Assembly (NCBI GenBank): GCA_032622095.1
Contig: CP136064.1
Location: forward strand, 174,042,310 to 174,106,309
Length of the DNA: 64,000 nt
DNA from: Siphonodentalium dalli
Taxonomy: Eukaryota; Mollusca; Scaphopoda; Gadilida; Siphonodentaliidae
Direction: 5' to 3'
Below are positions 1 through 12,425 of this stretch, in pieces. Numbering within the stretch: the first letter of the stretch is position 1; every line of letters starts with the position of its first letter. A program made the position numbers and the translations under genes. A model generated the notes under the pieces. It saw only the letters and a program-made list of their open reading frames with translations. It did not search any database and was not told the origin of the DNA.

Positions 1-1636
1 GCCTCCGCAAACATGATAATTCGCGGACCATATGTCAGGCGCTAGAATTATCAGATATGATATCAGTCACATTGATTAGTAATACAGAGATAAAGACGGG
101 CTATTTTCTATTTCATCTTTTAAGTGAAAACGGAAGAGCGAGTCACCGCAGGCTTATTATGTGCCCAGCTACCTTAATTGAAAATTCTATAGAAAGAAGG
201 TCTCCCGCTCGATATTGTCAACAGATGAATTAAAACGTCAGGTATATTCAATGGGTAGGTGGGCTTATGCAAATTCTCACAGGTGTGGGAGGGACAAGGC
301 GAGAGTCCTCCTGTCATGGATGGTAACTAGACAATGGCATGACAGGCGATGTGGTATGATGAGTGTTTGAGATGGTACATAATAACCAATTGAATTGTGT
401 CTATAAACCACACCATTTACCGTTAGTGCGGATATTAAATATTACTAAATCGTGATACCTTACTAGAGTGTGCTGATTGATGATTAGTTTATTGTTTGTC
501 TTCTGGTCTACAGACCTCTCGGCATTCCGAGGAGATTGATTCAAGGTGAGCATATGGAATTGGTATTTATCAGTTTATATCTTGTCATGTGTTATCTGCG
601 ATTTGGTTGGAGTATTTCATATCCGATTTTCGAAACTGAAGGCATCCAGTGACAGTCTATTTTTTTCTCAATGAGTCTGCATTATAATAATATCAAATTT
701 CATGGAAATAACATGGAATAACTGTAATTCTATAGTAGAATGTATAACTTTCGTTTCGAGATTTTCAAAGAACTACATTTTAGAGTAATGTTCAATGAGT
801 TCTAGTTTGCAAGTTTTTGTTCGAAACGAGAATGTTGGCATCAAGTATACACTGCACTGGTTGAAAAATATCTGTTTTCACGCAAACGTTTTAATAATTT
901 ACATATAACAATATTGGGTGAGGTGTTATTATCATGATATAACAACGAATGATAAGTTTCTATTGGTGACTTGACATGGAGCTCATATTCGTTTTGATTT
1001 GAATTAATTCGTATGGTGATTCACGATGAGCTCATCAAAAGCAACTCAATAAAGCACAATTGGCGTCAGTAAGTCGGTGACCATTTCTCTATGCTCATGG
1101 ACAATTAACAGTTATATATATAACAGTCTGATTAGTTTTATAAGATCTAAAACTTGAAATGTCATCTTATTTATTCCAATCAATCAGGACCATAACTCTA
1201 AAGCATTGCAATATACCAGCACCAACCGAAAGCAAGAGAACTCAAAATTCCAACGGATATTATACAAATGACAAAATACGATATACTTTTCCGCTTGTTG
1301 CTCCAAATAAAGGTGGTGATGCCCACCCGATCTGACAATATAAATATATTTTTTTGCGTTTTCTGTACCAAAAACAAAGAAGATGGACCATGAGACCATT
1401 CATTGTGTTTTGTGTGTCAAAATGGACTTTCAAGAGAAGCAGTTTACCAGGTTTTGATTTTGGTCGACACCCAAAAGATCTCTAATACGACCCCTTGGAG
1501 TAAACATTTTATTTCCAATCCTAAACATATTTTACAAAAAATCACACAACTATCACTATAGAATATACATAAATGAAATTATCGAGAGAGAAAAAAACAA
1601 GGATTAAACAACAAGCCAGTCCTCGTGTGGCAAATA
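1..1636. other. Unannotated AT-rich DNA, nothing recognised
   Basis: No coding exon, RNA gene or repeat with clear ends could be recognised here. It may be intergenic, or intronic to a longer MECOM/PRDM16 transcript starting outside the window. The short open frames look like chance frames: no family motif and no splice signals. Confidence 0.5.
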
Positions 1637-1640
1637 TTAA

Positions 1641-1874
1641 CCCTGTCTTTATTAAATACTGATTGACGACTGAGTCGTTCCTATAGGAAATGTTCAGATA
1701 ATAAGTTCAACAAATGACGCTTGTTTAACATATTATCTGAACATTTCCCTCCATATGTATAGTATCTGTCGTCTACTTATAAGTTTCACAAAAATGCCTT
1801 CAAATAAATAATAGACATTTCAATATACACGTTTGTAACTGCGGGTGAATCCATTTAGTATACAGCATCAAGGG
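1641..1874. mobile_element. Short TTAA-flanked MITE, piggyBac-like (family A, copy 1)
   Basis: The segment is bounded by TTAA at 1637-1640 and 1875-1878. Its ends are inverted, CCCTGTCTTTATTAAATACT on the left and the complement of CCCTTGATGCTGTATACTAA on the right, so the termini match imperfectly. Inside is a hairpin with arms GGAAATGTTCAGATAATA (near 1687) and its complement (near 1731). A second copy lies at 11409-11631 and shares TTAACCC, the TATACTRAATGGATTC end and the internal GAAATGTTYAGATAATAAG. The 234-bp length is far too short for a transposase. TTAA target sites with CCC termini are typical of piggyBac; the assignment to that superfamily is inference. Confidence 0.6.
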
Positions 1875-1878
1875 TTAA

Positions 1879-2814
1879 AGAGCGTTCCTAAAATAAGTGT
1901 TAATACTTGTTCTTATCGTATATTATGTTGGATATATTCATGTGACATATTTGTGATGCATGTGGCTTGCTTACAAATTGTTATGATTTATATGCCTGCT
2001 ATACGAAGGTATTTTGATAATTTTGTGCCAAATCCGATGGTACATCTTTAATTTAGCATTGTTATATTTAGCGATATATGTGACTAAATAATAAAGAGTG
2101 TATCGTATTATACCATTCCTTGATATGGTGACAGACAAAGAGCGTCTAGCACTGAACAGCACCACTGAATTCCATGGTTGAATTCAATCTAGTCAGAACA
2201 TGAGTTTGTCCCTTGGAATAGATTGCCTGCATACACATTTTTCGTATATTAAAGCGATAACATCCTTTTATTGCATAGCATGTTTTGCCCTGACTTAGTT
2301 TTTCAGCATCAGGGTAATACTAAGGGGGTAGTGTCATTAAAGATATACCGGTTATAAAATCGTACATGATTCTTCTATTAGCAGTAATTCGATTCAGTAT
2401 AGTGTTCACGTTTTCTACGGATTGCACATTCTCTGGAAGAACTAACATAAAAGGATAAAATGAACACAGCTAATACATCATTTTTTTCTTTCTGTAAGGA
2501 ATACGATTAGCCTATTATAGGTTATTATTATTATTTTATTGGAAATGAAAACGTAGACCGTTCACGATTATTATAAGACTTGCATTAAAAATATGCTCAC
2601 CGAGAACGGCTTCGATATAGTTTGGCAGTGTCATTTACTTCTACATTCAAAAAAATAATAATAACATTTTTCCAGTAGTCAGAAGTCTGGTATTTTTATT
2701 TAACTTAAATAATTTTTGCATAAATCCGCACATAATCTGCCGATTTCGAATGGGATGTTTGATAACATTAGTCGCGTTCTGTGGAATTAAATAGGTCGAC
2801 AAATACATGAAATA
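1879..2814. other. Unannotated DNA, nothing recognised
   Basis: AT-rich sequence without recognisable exons. It has one copy of the dispersed CGCTCTTT motif (complement at 2137) and a short ATT/TTA-rich stretch near 2520-2540. Confidence 0.45.
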
Positions 2815-3201
2815 TCTATATAATAATAATAAATGAATTTATATAGCGCAAACATCTTGTGGCAAAATTATGTCTTTTCAAACAGGATTTTTTTAAAGGC
2901 GCTCCTTTAATGAATTGACATTTGAGACATTGTTCAAGACATCTGGAAGTGAGCTCCAGAGGTGAGGACCAGCAAATGAAAATGCCGTCACCAAATGCCT
3001 TACATTTGTTGAATGGTACCTGCAAAGAGTATTATTATTAGATCTTCGGCCATAATGCATATATATCGTTTTCTCCTGAACAAGATCATTAATATAAGAT
3101 GGTGCCACATTGCTTCTGGATTTATATACCAGAAGTAGAATTTTGACGGTGACACGGTTCCAGACTGGCAGCCAGTGTAAAGTCTTCAGCACACGACTCA
3201 T
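2815..3201 (-). mobile_element. 3' fragment of a non-LTR retrotransposon (RT C-terminal region)
   Basis: The minus strand from 3201 to 2893 encodes about 102 residues with a pattern typical of the region after the reverse transcriptase in CR1/L2/Jockey-type LINEs: LHWLPVWNRVTVKILLLVYK, then APSYINDLV, then FSFAGPHLWSSLPDVLNN. No YADD core or endonuclease remains, so the copy is heavily 5'-truncated. The minus-strand 3' end runs into an ATT-rich simple tail around 2818-2832, as expected for a LINE tail. No intact gene is present. The clade was not resolved. Confidence 0.75.
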
Positions 3202-3270
3202 ATGTTCAGACCGTGTGGTGAAGCATACAACTCATATGTTCAGATCGTGGGGTGAAGCATACAACTCGAG
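3199..3270. repeat. Two-copy 37-bp tandem duplication
   Basis: The unit CATATGTTCAGAYCGTG followed by KGGTGAAGCATACAACTC occurs twice in a row with two or three substitutions, immediately right of the LINE fragment. Confidence 0.75.
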
Positions 3271-3464
3271 CTGAAACATTTTTTGGTGGAATCGTGTGTA
3301 AGGAATGGTCGAATCTGTCTAATTGTATACAATCCACAGAACGCGTTCTTGCATACATTTATACTGATGTGACATTGACATGTTTTCGTCGAAATATACT
3401 CTTAAGTTGTGAAATGGCTCGATATATCCTGAAAAAAACGTATCAAAGTGACACAAGTTAGCAG

Positions 3465-3560
3465 CTCTTTCACAGAAACGCTCTTTAATGCTGACCATAT
3501 CAAGAGAAATGAAACACGAACGCTTTTTATTATTACATACTGTACATAGTGAGAAGAATC
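3465..3560. repeat. CGCTCTTT-bearing repeat, copy 1
   Basis: Contains AACGCTCTTTAATG at 3477 and a degenerate second copy about 40 bp on (ACGCTTTTTATTATTACAT near 3520), separated by CATATCAAGAG. The same two-block layout recurs at 6580-6645 and 7080-7140, so these three loci are copies of one small repeat. Its class is unknown. Confidence 0.6.
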
Positions 3561-3879
3561 TTTTTATTGCTGATGCTACAATTATGGTCACTTGAACGCG
3601 TTTCCCCAGGCATATAGGTAAAGCGGGGTAACGTGAACATAATTGGGAATATGGACACCCCATGATTCGGCCTGATGTGTTTGAGTTATTCATTTCGCCA
3701 TTAAATTTTCATGTAGGCATTGCGATTCCTGCTATAATAGGACAAGATATTCACCAGCTGACTAATTTTGAAAAATTTAATTGTTCGTGCATTTCTACTA
3801 CTATGTTATAAAAATGTTATATGTTCGCAAACAAATATTTTTCATAATCTAACTGAGGCAACCGAATTTTAACCATCAG

Positions 3880-4035
3880 TATTAGTCCAGGCACATTAGA
3901 CATGGAAGTGGAAAAGTAAGGAAATAAATCGGGGAAAGCTGATTTTTTTATATTATTTTGGTCATAACATCGCGGACGCGTCACGAAAAGTCCCCTAAAA
4001 TCCGATTTGAGCTTTCTGAGTTACATCATTTTTTC
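3880..4035 (-). repeat. Dispersed repeat, inverted partner of 6320-6460
   Basis: The reverse complement matches 6320-6460 with indels: both have AGTCCAGGCACA..., AATCGGGGAAARCTGATTTTTT and AAAAGTCCCCTAAAATCCGA in the same order. No coding content was recognised. Confidence 0.65.
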
Positions 4036-4039
4036 CATA

Positions 4040-6315
4040 TAATTAAACAAAACAATATTTTTCACAATGATGGAAATAATTGGATGTTGTAACAATTTTT
4101 CAGCCGAAACGTATACAAAAAGCACTCAATATTGTTCGATATACAATTCTCGAACCAACGACACCCATTCAAAGGGAAATATCGAATGAATTTCGCATAT
4201 ATAGATATGAAATAAAACACTGAGCCAAAATACTGACGATTTTGAAGACAAACTGATGTATTCGATGTCGGATTTCTCAGGCTTCTCAAAACATAGGCGC
4301 AAGCTATCTATTTTAAAAACTGCACAGACACCACCCCGTCGCTATAATAGGCAGAACTAGCGAGTACGCACATCATAAGTTGTCAAAACTTGTAAAAACA
4401 TAACCCTACCCCCGAAACTGGTTGTCAACGATCTGGTCGTATTTTGATATTCTATTTTGTCTAAGCTAGTCATATGCATTACTAAGTTATACCAGTATAT
4501 GTGAAATATGAGTACGAGAGCGAATATAGTGACACGATCAGAATACTACAAACGCGGTCATGAAATGGCTGTCAAAATGGCCGCAACCACCAAGCTAAGC
4601 CGAAATGATGGCAACTTATTATATAACCACCTAGTAGGTAAAATAAGTATTAACAATATACAAGTCTGTTGTTAAATATCTTTAAAGGTACACAGTTCAT
4701 TAAAACAGGCCCATGTGGAGGATTTATCAGCCATTGCAACGCAGGTCAAACCCAATGAATTACGTCTTTAAAATTTCGGGTTTTCTGTTTACAGTCGGGG
4801 CCAAAAATAATAATTTCGGGCATGCAACATACGAAGTAATGTTTCGCCACACAGTGTATGGTAGTTTCGTTCGGCGTGATGATAAATTATTGAATGGAAC
4901 GCAGAAACTTAAGTGCATATCCTTGCGGTATAAATAGTAGTTACATTTCCGGATTGTTCATCACTGTACATGATAATAAACCACACACGTATGTTGCAAT
5001 TCTTTTTATATTGCAAAGAAACCGCCACCTCTTCAAAAGATTAGCACTGCATCACACCAGATCAAATAGACAGCACATCGTACATTTGATATACGACTAA
5101 TTTTCGTGCTGCTTCCAAACCGGTCTCTTAGTAAACAATTTGTTCAACTTACTTCAGTCGGCAACTTGCAACTGGAATATGCTATTACGCAATGTACAAT
5201 ATTAGTTTTCCGTATTTTGTTGTTTGAAAATATCTTGCCAAAACCACCCATGAACTTGTGCAAAATATCAGGTGATCATCGTTTAAAGCTGTTATTTCAG
5301 CGTTGAACATTGACTCAATGTTGCTAGTTATGGTTGTTAGTTCAGCAGATATGTGTAACATTAGGGAGAAGGGATACACACGGTAATGCGGTTGCAGAAA
5401 ACATAGTACCCTTCGCGTATATGTGACCTTGGTGAATATAACCAAATATTATTTCCAGGTGTAAAGACAGTCTCTGTCACAGAGAATGTGGGCAATTTTG
5501 GTCAAATTTAGATTTTTTTAAAGAAAGTATATGGTACTCCTTTGTGTTTTGATAAATTGCTTTCATAGTATACCACCATGCATTCTTGTGATAACAGCGA
5601 AATATTCGTGTTTTATTACTTATTCTTAGGCAAAAATTACTAATATTTTAAGACACGGAGAATATAATCTACACAATTCACCCATTACTCTATGAATATC
5701 TTTCATACTGCTCTATAGCAGTGTATTTCGAAAGGTTTGATGGTGTATATATCAAAAGAAACGATGACCGGTCACATTAGTGATACTGCTATGAGCACAT
5801 ATATTTCGGCTTCTATGAAAGGTCACAGAATCAATTCTTCGCTATTAAATTTCATTTTACAGTGTAGTGTACATATATATCACACGATTCAAGATGAATA
5901 GTGCAGAAAAATTTGCCTTATTCTCCCGTTTCTTTGCGGTCAAAAAGTCCAGATTTAACCATTTTATGAGACCTTGCTTTTCGCTATATCTCTCGCGATA
6001 TATATTAGAGATAATTCGCACATACCCGATAAAATGTTTCTCTTATTCTCTGCAATCATTCTTCCTCACATATTTCGAGCGTGTTGTCACTCTTATGGGA
6101 CTAGCTATTCAATTATGCATAAAATGTAACTTTCATTCTATTTTGGCCATTTTGGCGGCCATTTTGGGACTTCAGTTCAACTTATATGGTTCACGGCTAA
6201 GCATTGTTTGTATGTATGTCAATGTATTATGAATTTGGAATTAATTGATCTCCACATGACTGCATTCCCATATGGCCTGATGGAGATGCTTCAGAATTTG
6301 AACCATTCCGAAAAA
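4040..6315. other. Unannotated DNA, nothing recognised
   Basis: No exon, RNA gene or bounded element recognised. The short open frames (for example 5867-6232, 121 codons) carry no family signature and sit in AT-rich sequence. Confidence 0.4.
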
Positions 6316-6319
6316 TCAA

Positions 6320-6460
6320 GATATCTCAAAAAGCTCAACTCGGATTTTAGGGGACTTTTGCCACGTTGTTCATAAACATGTTCTTATTGATCCCTGAAAA
6401 AATCAGTTTTCCCCGATTTTTTACACTAGTGAAACCTTATGTGCCTGGACTATATGTTCC
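6320..6460 (+). repeat. Dispersed repeat, inverted partner of 3880-4035
   Basis: See the entry at 3880; the two copies are in opposite orientation about 2.3 kb apart. Confidence 0.65.
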
Positions 6461-6574
6461 AGTTGTTAAGTAACGGTGGTAAAATCGATAGACATTATAT
6501 TTGAAAACTTATGTGGATGTGGATCTATATGTATCGGGACGACTAAATTACCTGTTGGTTGTTACAAACAGAAT

Positions 6575-7140
6575 CAAGGAAAACGCTCTTTATTACTCCA
6601 TATCAAGAAGGAACTGACTGGCGCTCTTTATTGTTACATGCTGCGTAAAGGCATTTTTTCCATTTCAGTGTGTATTTTCTGAAGAGTATGGAAATTCTAC
6701 TGCATTAAGTTTCAGTGTTTTAAGTTTACCATGACATGTATATTTTCCTCGAAAGGAGGTCCGCTTTAAGTTTAGGCTAAATTGCGTTTGTTTGTTTTGT
6801 TTTTGTTTTTTGGGGTATCCGATCTTTCACATCATAAATTCAAGTAAATGTCAACCTCGATTTCACACCAATTAGTGTCATATGTGTATCAACCTGACAT
6901 TTGACTAGCCATGCAACTAATAACTTGAACGAACATGGCTCATTCGAACTTTCAAATTATATCAGCGCAATTTGGAAGGATGTATAAGATAGGTTGACAC
7001 AAATACTCGAAATACGGGCTTCATATATGCTCCGAAAGGTACTTCCCATGGTCACAGCCAGTTCGCACAGAAGTAAAACAAACGCTCTTTATTTCTACCA
7101 TATAAGGAATAGATTAACACGGAACGCTCTTTTCTGTTCC
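6575..7140 (+). repeat. CGCTCTTT-bearing repeats, copies 2 and 3
   Basis: Two loci each contain a pair of motif blocks about 40 bp apart: AACGCTCTTTATTACTCC (6582) with GGCGCTCTTTATTGTTACAT (6621), and AACGCTCTTTATTTCTACC (7081) with GGAACGCTCTTTT (7121). A shared CCATATMARGAA stretch joins the blocks. They align with 3465-3560. Confidence 0.6.
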
Positions 7141-7164
7141 ACGTCGTGCAAATGGCTGACTTTT

Positions 7165-7946
7165 TATACGCCCGTTTGAAGAAAAAAAACGGTCGTATTA
7201 TGTAAATGGGTTGTCCGTCCGTCCGTCCGTTCGCACTAACCAGAGAGTACTTGTGGGGTGCGATGAATTTAACATGAATTTAACATGCTTTTCTTCTAAT
7301 TGTTTTATTTACAAACCATCTCCGTTATTTCGTTAATATAATATTTCTCAGAATATGTAATAAAAATACGCTCTTTAAAAAATCGTCAGTTGTTGGTTGC
7401 ACCCCACAATTTACTCAAACAAAAGATCGCACCCCACAAGTATTCATGGGTATGTGCAGTCACCCCACAAGTATACTTTGGCCAGTACGTCCGCCCGCTT
7501 TTGGTTTCCGGATGATAACTTTAGATTGAATCGAGTGTACTGAACCAAATTTGGTATGTTAGTTTACCACACCAAAATACAGATCAAGTTCGAATATGGA
7601 TTTCGTCCGCATGATTTTGACTGAGTTATGCCCCTTTTTCGACTTAGATTGTTTACCTGATTTGCGGTTTCCGGATGATAACTTTAGATTGAATCAAGTG
7701 AACTGAAGCATATTTGGTATATTAGTTTACCACCCCAAAATACAGATCAAGTTCGAATATGGGCTTCGTCCGCATGATTTTGACTGAGTTATGCCCCTTT
7801 TCTACTTAGATTTTACCTAATATGCGGTTTCCAGATGATAACTTTAGATTGAATCAAGTGAACTGAACCAAATTTGGTATACAGATAAAGTTCAATTATG
7901 TGTTCTGTATACACGCCCCACTCTACTCCAGAAACGGGCGTATTAT
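7165..7946. mobile_element. Non-autonomous element with TATACGCCCGTTT ends and internal tandem repeats
   Basis: The left end reads TATACGCCCGTTTGAAG, and the right end is the complement of ATAATACGCCCGTTTC (near 7931). Between them lie a TCCGTCCGTCCG tract and about 2.5 copies of a roughly 160-bp tandem unit starting GGTTTCCGGATGATAACTTT (near 7503, 7665 and 7824). Each unit carries AAATTTGGTAT and GACTGAGTTATGCCCCTTTT. A second member lies at 37667-38114. No coding sequence is visible. Similar structures are common in mollusc and other invertebrate genomes; the superfamily is not determined. Confidence 0.65.
7249..7441. repeat. Perfect 16-bp inverted repeat inside the element
   Basis: ACTTGTGGGGTGCGAT at 7249-7264 is exactly inverted at 7426-7441. 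Further partial copies of CACCCCACAA occur near 7400 and 7461. This could be a small nested foldback insertion. Confidence 0.7.
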
Positions 7947-8255
7947 GCCACGCCCCGACGGCGTGCTCTTGTTTTGTATCCTAACATCGTGTTCAGAGTG
8001 GTATGTTTTATGGCGTCAATGCGTCTTTCTGGTGCAATTCATGCTCGTAGAAAGGTAGTTCAAGTATTTATCGACACATTTCGATACGGGAAAAATAGGT
8101 GTATTTTGGAGCCCAAACCGCCAAGTGGCTTTAATGGTACTTTCGGTCAGTAAGGTTTATAATCCACAGTTATAAATTACAAAAAAAGGACAAAGAACGT
8201 TTTCAGCCGTTTCCAATTTTCCGCATATGTTGGACAAACGCTCTTTATTCTTATT

Positions 8256-10660
8256 ATGTTGATTGATTGATTGATTTTTATTTTCATAAAAACAATCAGC
8301 ATTTTAACACTATAAAATTTACAAATCACATAGTTACATTGATAAAAGTAATACCAAATTGACAGAGCTGAAAATTTGAATGAGAAGATATTTATGTTGG
8401 CTTATAAGAGGCTGTAAAATTAGAGATGTTAGAAAGGAGAGTAGGTGGGCAGACTAATCGAAAATAAGAAGATGAATGCTGAGGGCTATCAAGGATGACA
8501 CAAAAAGTCCCAGAAGGGACTTATTTCCATTGTGGTCCTTAGGAAGCTCCCAGCGACACGGGAGTGTTGAAATAATTCCACTGTTGTCAATTCGTCAGTT
8601 GAGTTTTGTATTATTTAAAAATAGTATTTAATAATAGTATGAGACTACTCCATGACAGGAATTGGGTTTAAAATATTGGTATAAAATTGCTTCATTAACC
8701 CTTTCAATTGATGATTGAAAGTAACTAACATTTCTGGGAGGATATACCCAGATGGTTATAACGGAGATGGAGAAGGGGGGGGGGGGGTCATCGTTTGTTT
8801 AGTGCAAAAAGGGGTGAGTGAGGGGGGGGGTAAAATATGGAAAAGTTAAGATGTTATAAAGACACTGGCTGGAGTCTCTGGGTTCTGCGACGGGTTCAGC
8901 AGCCTATTGACTAGCTTCCAGGCCGAATGCCATCAAACTTATTTCGAAATTAAGTGATCATATAGAGTTTTTAAATATCCCACTCCAAGAAAACCAAGTC
9001 AGAGTTGGAATCAAGTAGAGAAACTCTCTCTGAATGACCACAAACGCAATGCCGTTGTGCAATCATATCATCCTGGAGTGGGCTATTTCTTGCTCGGCGT
9101 ATTACTCCATTGCATAATCCAGAGACCTCATACATACTAGTATGCCTTTGTTGGTTTGTGATGTATATAAACAAAATTCCTCAAATGGCTTAAAAGTATA
9201 CAAGGGGATTTTCATCGCGTATTTTCAAATTGTTGAGAAGGTGATCTTTTACACATTTCTTCCAATGTTTATAATCAAAGCTATTGTGACAGGCTTTGTC
9301 GAGGCTATTCCAAAGTCTGATACCTGTATAATAAAAGGATTTCTTTCCATAAGTTCCCACTGAGGGAAGAGAAAATCTGAGAGGACCAGATCGACTGTCA
9401 TAAGGCGAATGAGCACGAGCATATGAGAAATGTTCCTTCATATATTCTGGTACTTTGTTTTCAGAGATCTTTAGGACCATACTCAATTTCAATAAGTTGA
9501 CCCTTTCGCTAGTGGAACCAATTTAGTGCCTTGAATTCCGTGTACCAAATCGTGGTACGATAATGGAGGGATTAAATATATCTCGCCAGTCTGTTTTGTG
9601 TTGCCTGCAGACGTTTCTTAGTTTTGACTGTAAGACTAGAAAACCAGAATGAATAGTCAAAATGGCGCTGAATTAATGCAGATACTAACATGATTCTACA
9701 TTTCTTGTTGAGAAAACATGCCTTCCTGTAGAGAAATATTAATCTTGAATTGGACTTTGAAAGGACTGATTGACCCATTAACTCATCATTTAGATTTTGA
9801 TCTAGTTGGACTCCAAGGTATTTGACCGAGTTGGTGGACCTGATGTCGATACCATTACATGATACGGATAGATGTGGTAATCCCTTGTAATTTCTAGGTT
9901 TAAACAAGATGGATTCAGTCTTTCCTAAATGTAATGACAACTTGTTGTCCACTAGCCACATACTAAGTTTGTCCATTTCCTGGCTAAGGGTATTTTGAAT
10001 GGTATCGACATCACGACCAGATACTATGAGGGCTGAGTCGTCCGCATACAAAAGAAGTTGACAATTTATGGCACCTGGAGTATCATTCACGTAGATAAGG
10101 AATAGTAACGACCCTAAGATCTAACCTTGTGGGACACCGCATGTTATGGGTTCAAATTCAGATAAAGTGCCCTGAATATCCACAGCCCGAGTTCTTCCTT
10201 TCAGGTAAGAGTTAAACCATGATAGGGTGATGTTATTAAGACCAAGCGTTTTTAGCTTTGTTAAGAGTATTTCATGGTTAACCGTATCAAAGGCCTTTTG
10301 TAGGTCAATGAAAATCACACCAGTTAAATTGCCTTTATCAAATTGATTCCTTATAAGGTCGGTTAAGTACAAGATACTGGTGTCTGTTGAAAAACCTGGT
10401 CGAAATCCTGATTGGTACTTGTACAGAAGGTTGTTAGATTTGGTTATACATTAGGCGTTCAAGAACTTTAGATGCTAGGTTTAGTACAGAGATAGGTCGA
10501 TAATTTCCAGGTGTCAACTTGTCGCCCTTCTTGTATATGGGGACCACCCTAGCCCTCTTTTGGTCTTCAGGAATTTCACCATTGCGAATAGATAGATTTA
10601 TAATATTTTGCAATGGTGATGATAAAACGGCAGCGCCATCTCTCAAGAATGTTGCCGGTA
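8256..10660 (-). mobile_element. Degenerate CR1/L2-like non-LTR retrotransposon, 5'-truncated
   Basis: Reading the minus strand from 10660 leftwards: RT finger region (VVPIYKKGDKLTPGNYRPIS, 10646-10434), IFIDLQKAFDTVNHEILL and GVPQG (10372-10121), then YADDSALI and VKYLGVQLD (10090-9572), then the post-RT region with YYTGIRLWNSLD (9492-9190). The 3' UTR continues to a (TGATT)n-type tail at 8256-8276, as in LINEs. The copy is dead: a one-base shift near 10434, an in-frame TAG at about 10122 just after GVPQG, another stop near 9570 and a further shift before 9492. The endonuclease is missing, so the insertion is truncated at about 10660. The family assignment is by motif recall, not alignment. 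Confidence 0.88.
9572..10646 (-). pseudogene. Reverse transcriptase pseudogene within the LINE
   Basis: This covers the fingers, palm and thumb of a LINE reverse transcriptase, which copies element RNA at a nicked target. The catalytic YADD motif is visible at the start of the 10090-9572 segment and the FIDLQKAFD motif in the 10372-10121 segment. Reading is broken by a stop codon replacing the residue after GVPQG and by a frameshift after MYNQI, so no functional enzyme could be made. No start codon or upstream endonuclease domain is present. Confidence 0.85.
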
Positions 10661-10664
10661 TAGA

Positions 10665-11404
10665 CTAACAAGGAACGCTCTTTTTTTCCCACAGATTTCG
10701 TCCAATATATTTTTTATTCATGGGGGCCGAAGTTTGGCTGGCAATACAGAAATGAGTTATGTTCATGCACCCATGCACCCTTGAAGATGCACAATCCGAA
10801 TTAACGCTCCTTAATTACTATTTCTTTTGCTACAGGGGGGGGGGTAAAAATATTTGAATACAGTCGAGGAAGCTCATGAGTTATCATATATCGATTTTTT
10901 AAATCTGTTATTTTTCACCACCTGGAATATTTGGCAGCCTGGCAAATATTCGCCGAATGCCGACCGACGTACTCTCGATACAAAATGCGTTAAACAAAAT
11001 GTTGATATATAAAACTTTTTGGGCAATTTTATAATATAGTTGACAGTGATTAGAATTATTTGTTTTTTTGTGTGAATTAATCTATTCTGATAACTGAAGC
11101 GGCATTTCAAGAAATGTTGTTATTGTTGGTGTTGTTGTTGTTGTTGTTGGAATCTGATGATTTGGGGACAATCGAATCAGATTGTGTACCTTTAAGTTAC
11201 GGGCTAGTTGAAATAATAGCAATGTCAGTTTCACTGGGGGAGGAAAGACCACGCAGAAGGCCAATGTCACCTGTAAATCACTACATACATACACTACTTG
11301 TAGAAACATGGAAAGCAAACTAGCCCAGATACATGGACCATGTTACCTTCCATGTGCGGCTTACCGGGAATAGAACCAGATTCACAATCAATCGACGGCT
11401 TATG
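10665..11404. other. Unannotated DNA with simple repeats
   Basis: Contains two CGCTCTTT-like motifs (10676, and a CGCTCCTT variant near 10805), a G10 run near 10837 and a (GTT)n-type microsatellite at about 11115-11150. No gene recognised. Confidence 0.4.
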
Positions 11405-11408
11405 TTAA

Positions 11409-11631
11409 CCCTTTATATACTGAATGGATTCTCCAATTAAGCTATAAACGTATCTATTGGAGTGGCCTGTATTATTCATTTTTGGGGGTTCAGAATAATT
11501 TAGCAGATGGCAGTCAGACGAAAAGATAATACAAGTACAGGAGTATTCATTTTCATTGGCGGGAAATGTTTAGATAATAAGTTTAACAAAAGTTGGAACT
11601 ACTCGGCAATGAGTATTTAGTATATAATGGG
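11409..11631. mobile_element. Short TTAA-flanked MITE, piggyBac-like (family A, copy 2)
   Basis: TTAA occurs at 11405-11408 and 11632-11635. The ends are CCCTTTATATACTGAATGG on the left and the complement of CCCATTATATACTAAATAC on the right, about 15 of the first 18 positions matching. Internal AAATGTTTAGATAATAAG matches the internal hairpin arm of the copy at 1641-1874. Length 223 bp, no coding capacity. Confidence 0.7.
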
Positions 11632-11639
11632 TTAACAAT

Positions 11640-12425
11640 GCCCCATGCACCTTACCATATTACTGAGCTATCGCCCCGGACATTTATGGAAAAAAATTCC
11701 CGTTTGATGCAGGTTTGATGGGTCCCTCGCCGCGAAATGCGAAATAAAGCACACGTCAACTCTACTGGGTCCGTAAATAAATGGACAGCGAACACACTTA
11801 ACGCGAACGGCCCCGTGACGTGTGGCCATGTGCTCCAATGTTGTATGGAGTTCGGAGATAAACTTTCTCACGTTTCCGAGTGGACACGCAACACTTGTCG
11901 CCAATAGGCCGGCGACGTGAATCACATATTGTCATTGAATTGTAATAGTCTCTATCTATCGCATGTTAAAGCTGAGAATGGGAATAGATTTCAACTTCAA
12001 AACGAATCCGGGCATGAATGGGAAGATTCTACCTGTGCGGTCAAATACGACAGCCTCTATTCAATTGGACCAATAGAAAATCGTATCATCCGCTTCTCTT
12101 TACAAATCGGCCAATAGGATAAAAGCCCTATACCATGACCACAAATCCTGGTGTCCACGTACCCGATGAACTTCTGAAAGTGTCTTGACATTTTTGACAT
12201 CCGAAAATTCCTGATGAAAAGCAAGAGCAAATGATTTGCAATGCTCTCTGGTCTGCACAAAGGCGGGATTATAACTTCCCGCAGTTGCCATGATTCACAC
12301 CCTTGCCAATTGTGGAGGGAAATATCCCTGCGTACGCGTAGTTGCTACTAAAACAGTTCCATCGGACAATTGCATTGGACCTGTAATTCTTCGAAAGTAG
12401 ACCTAAATCAGTTCATACCACACTT
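11640..12425. other. Unannotated DNA, nothing recognised
   Basis: Somewhat more GC-rich than the surroundings, but without splice-bounded exons or motifs that could be assigned. Confidence 0.4.
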
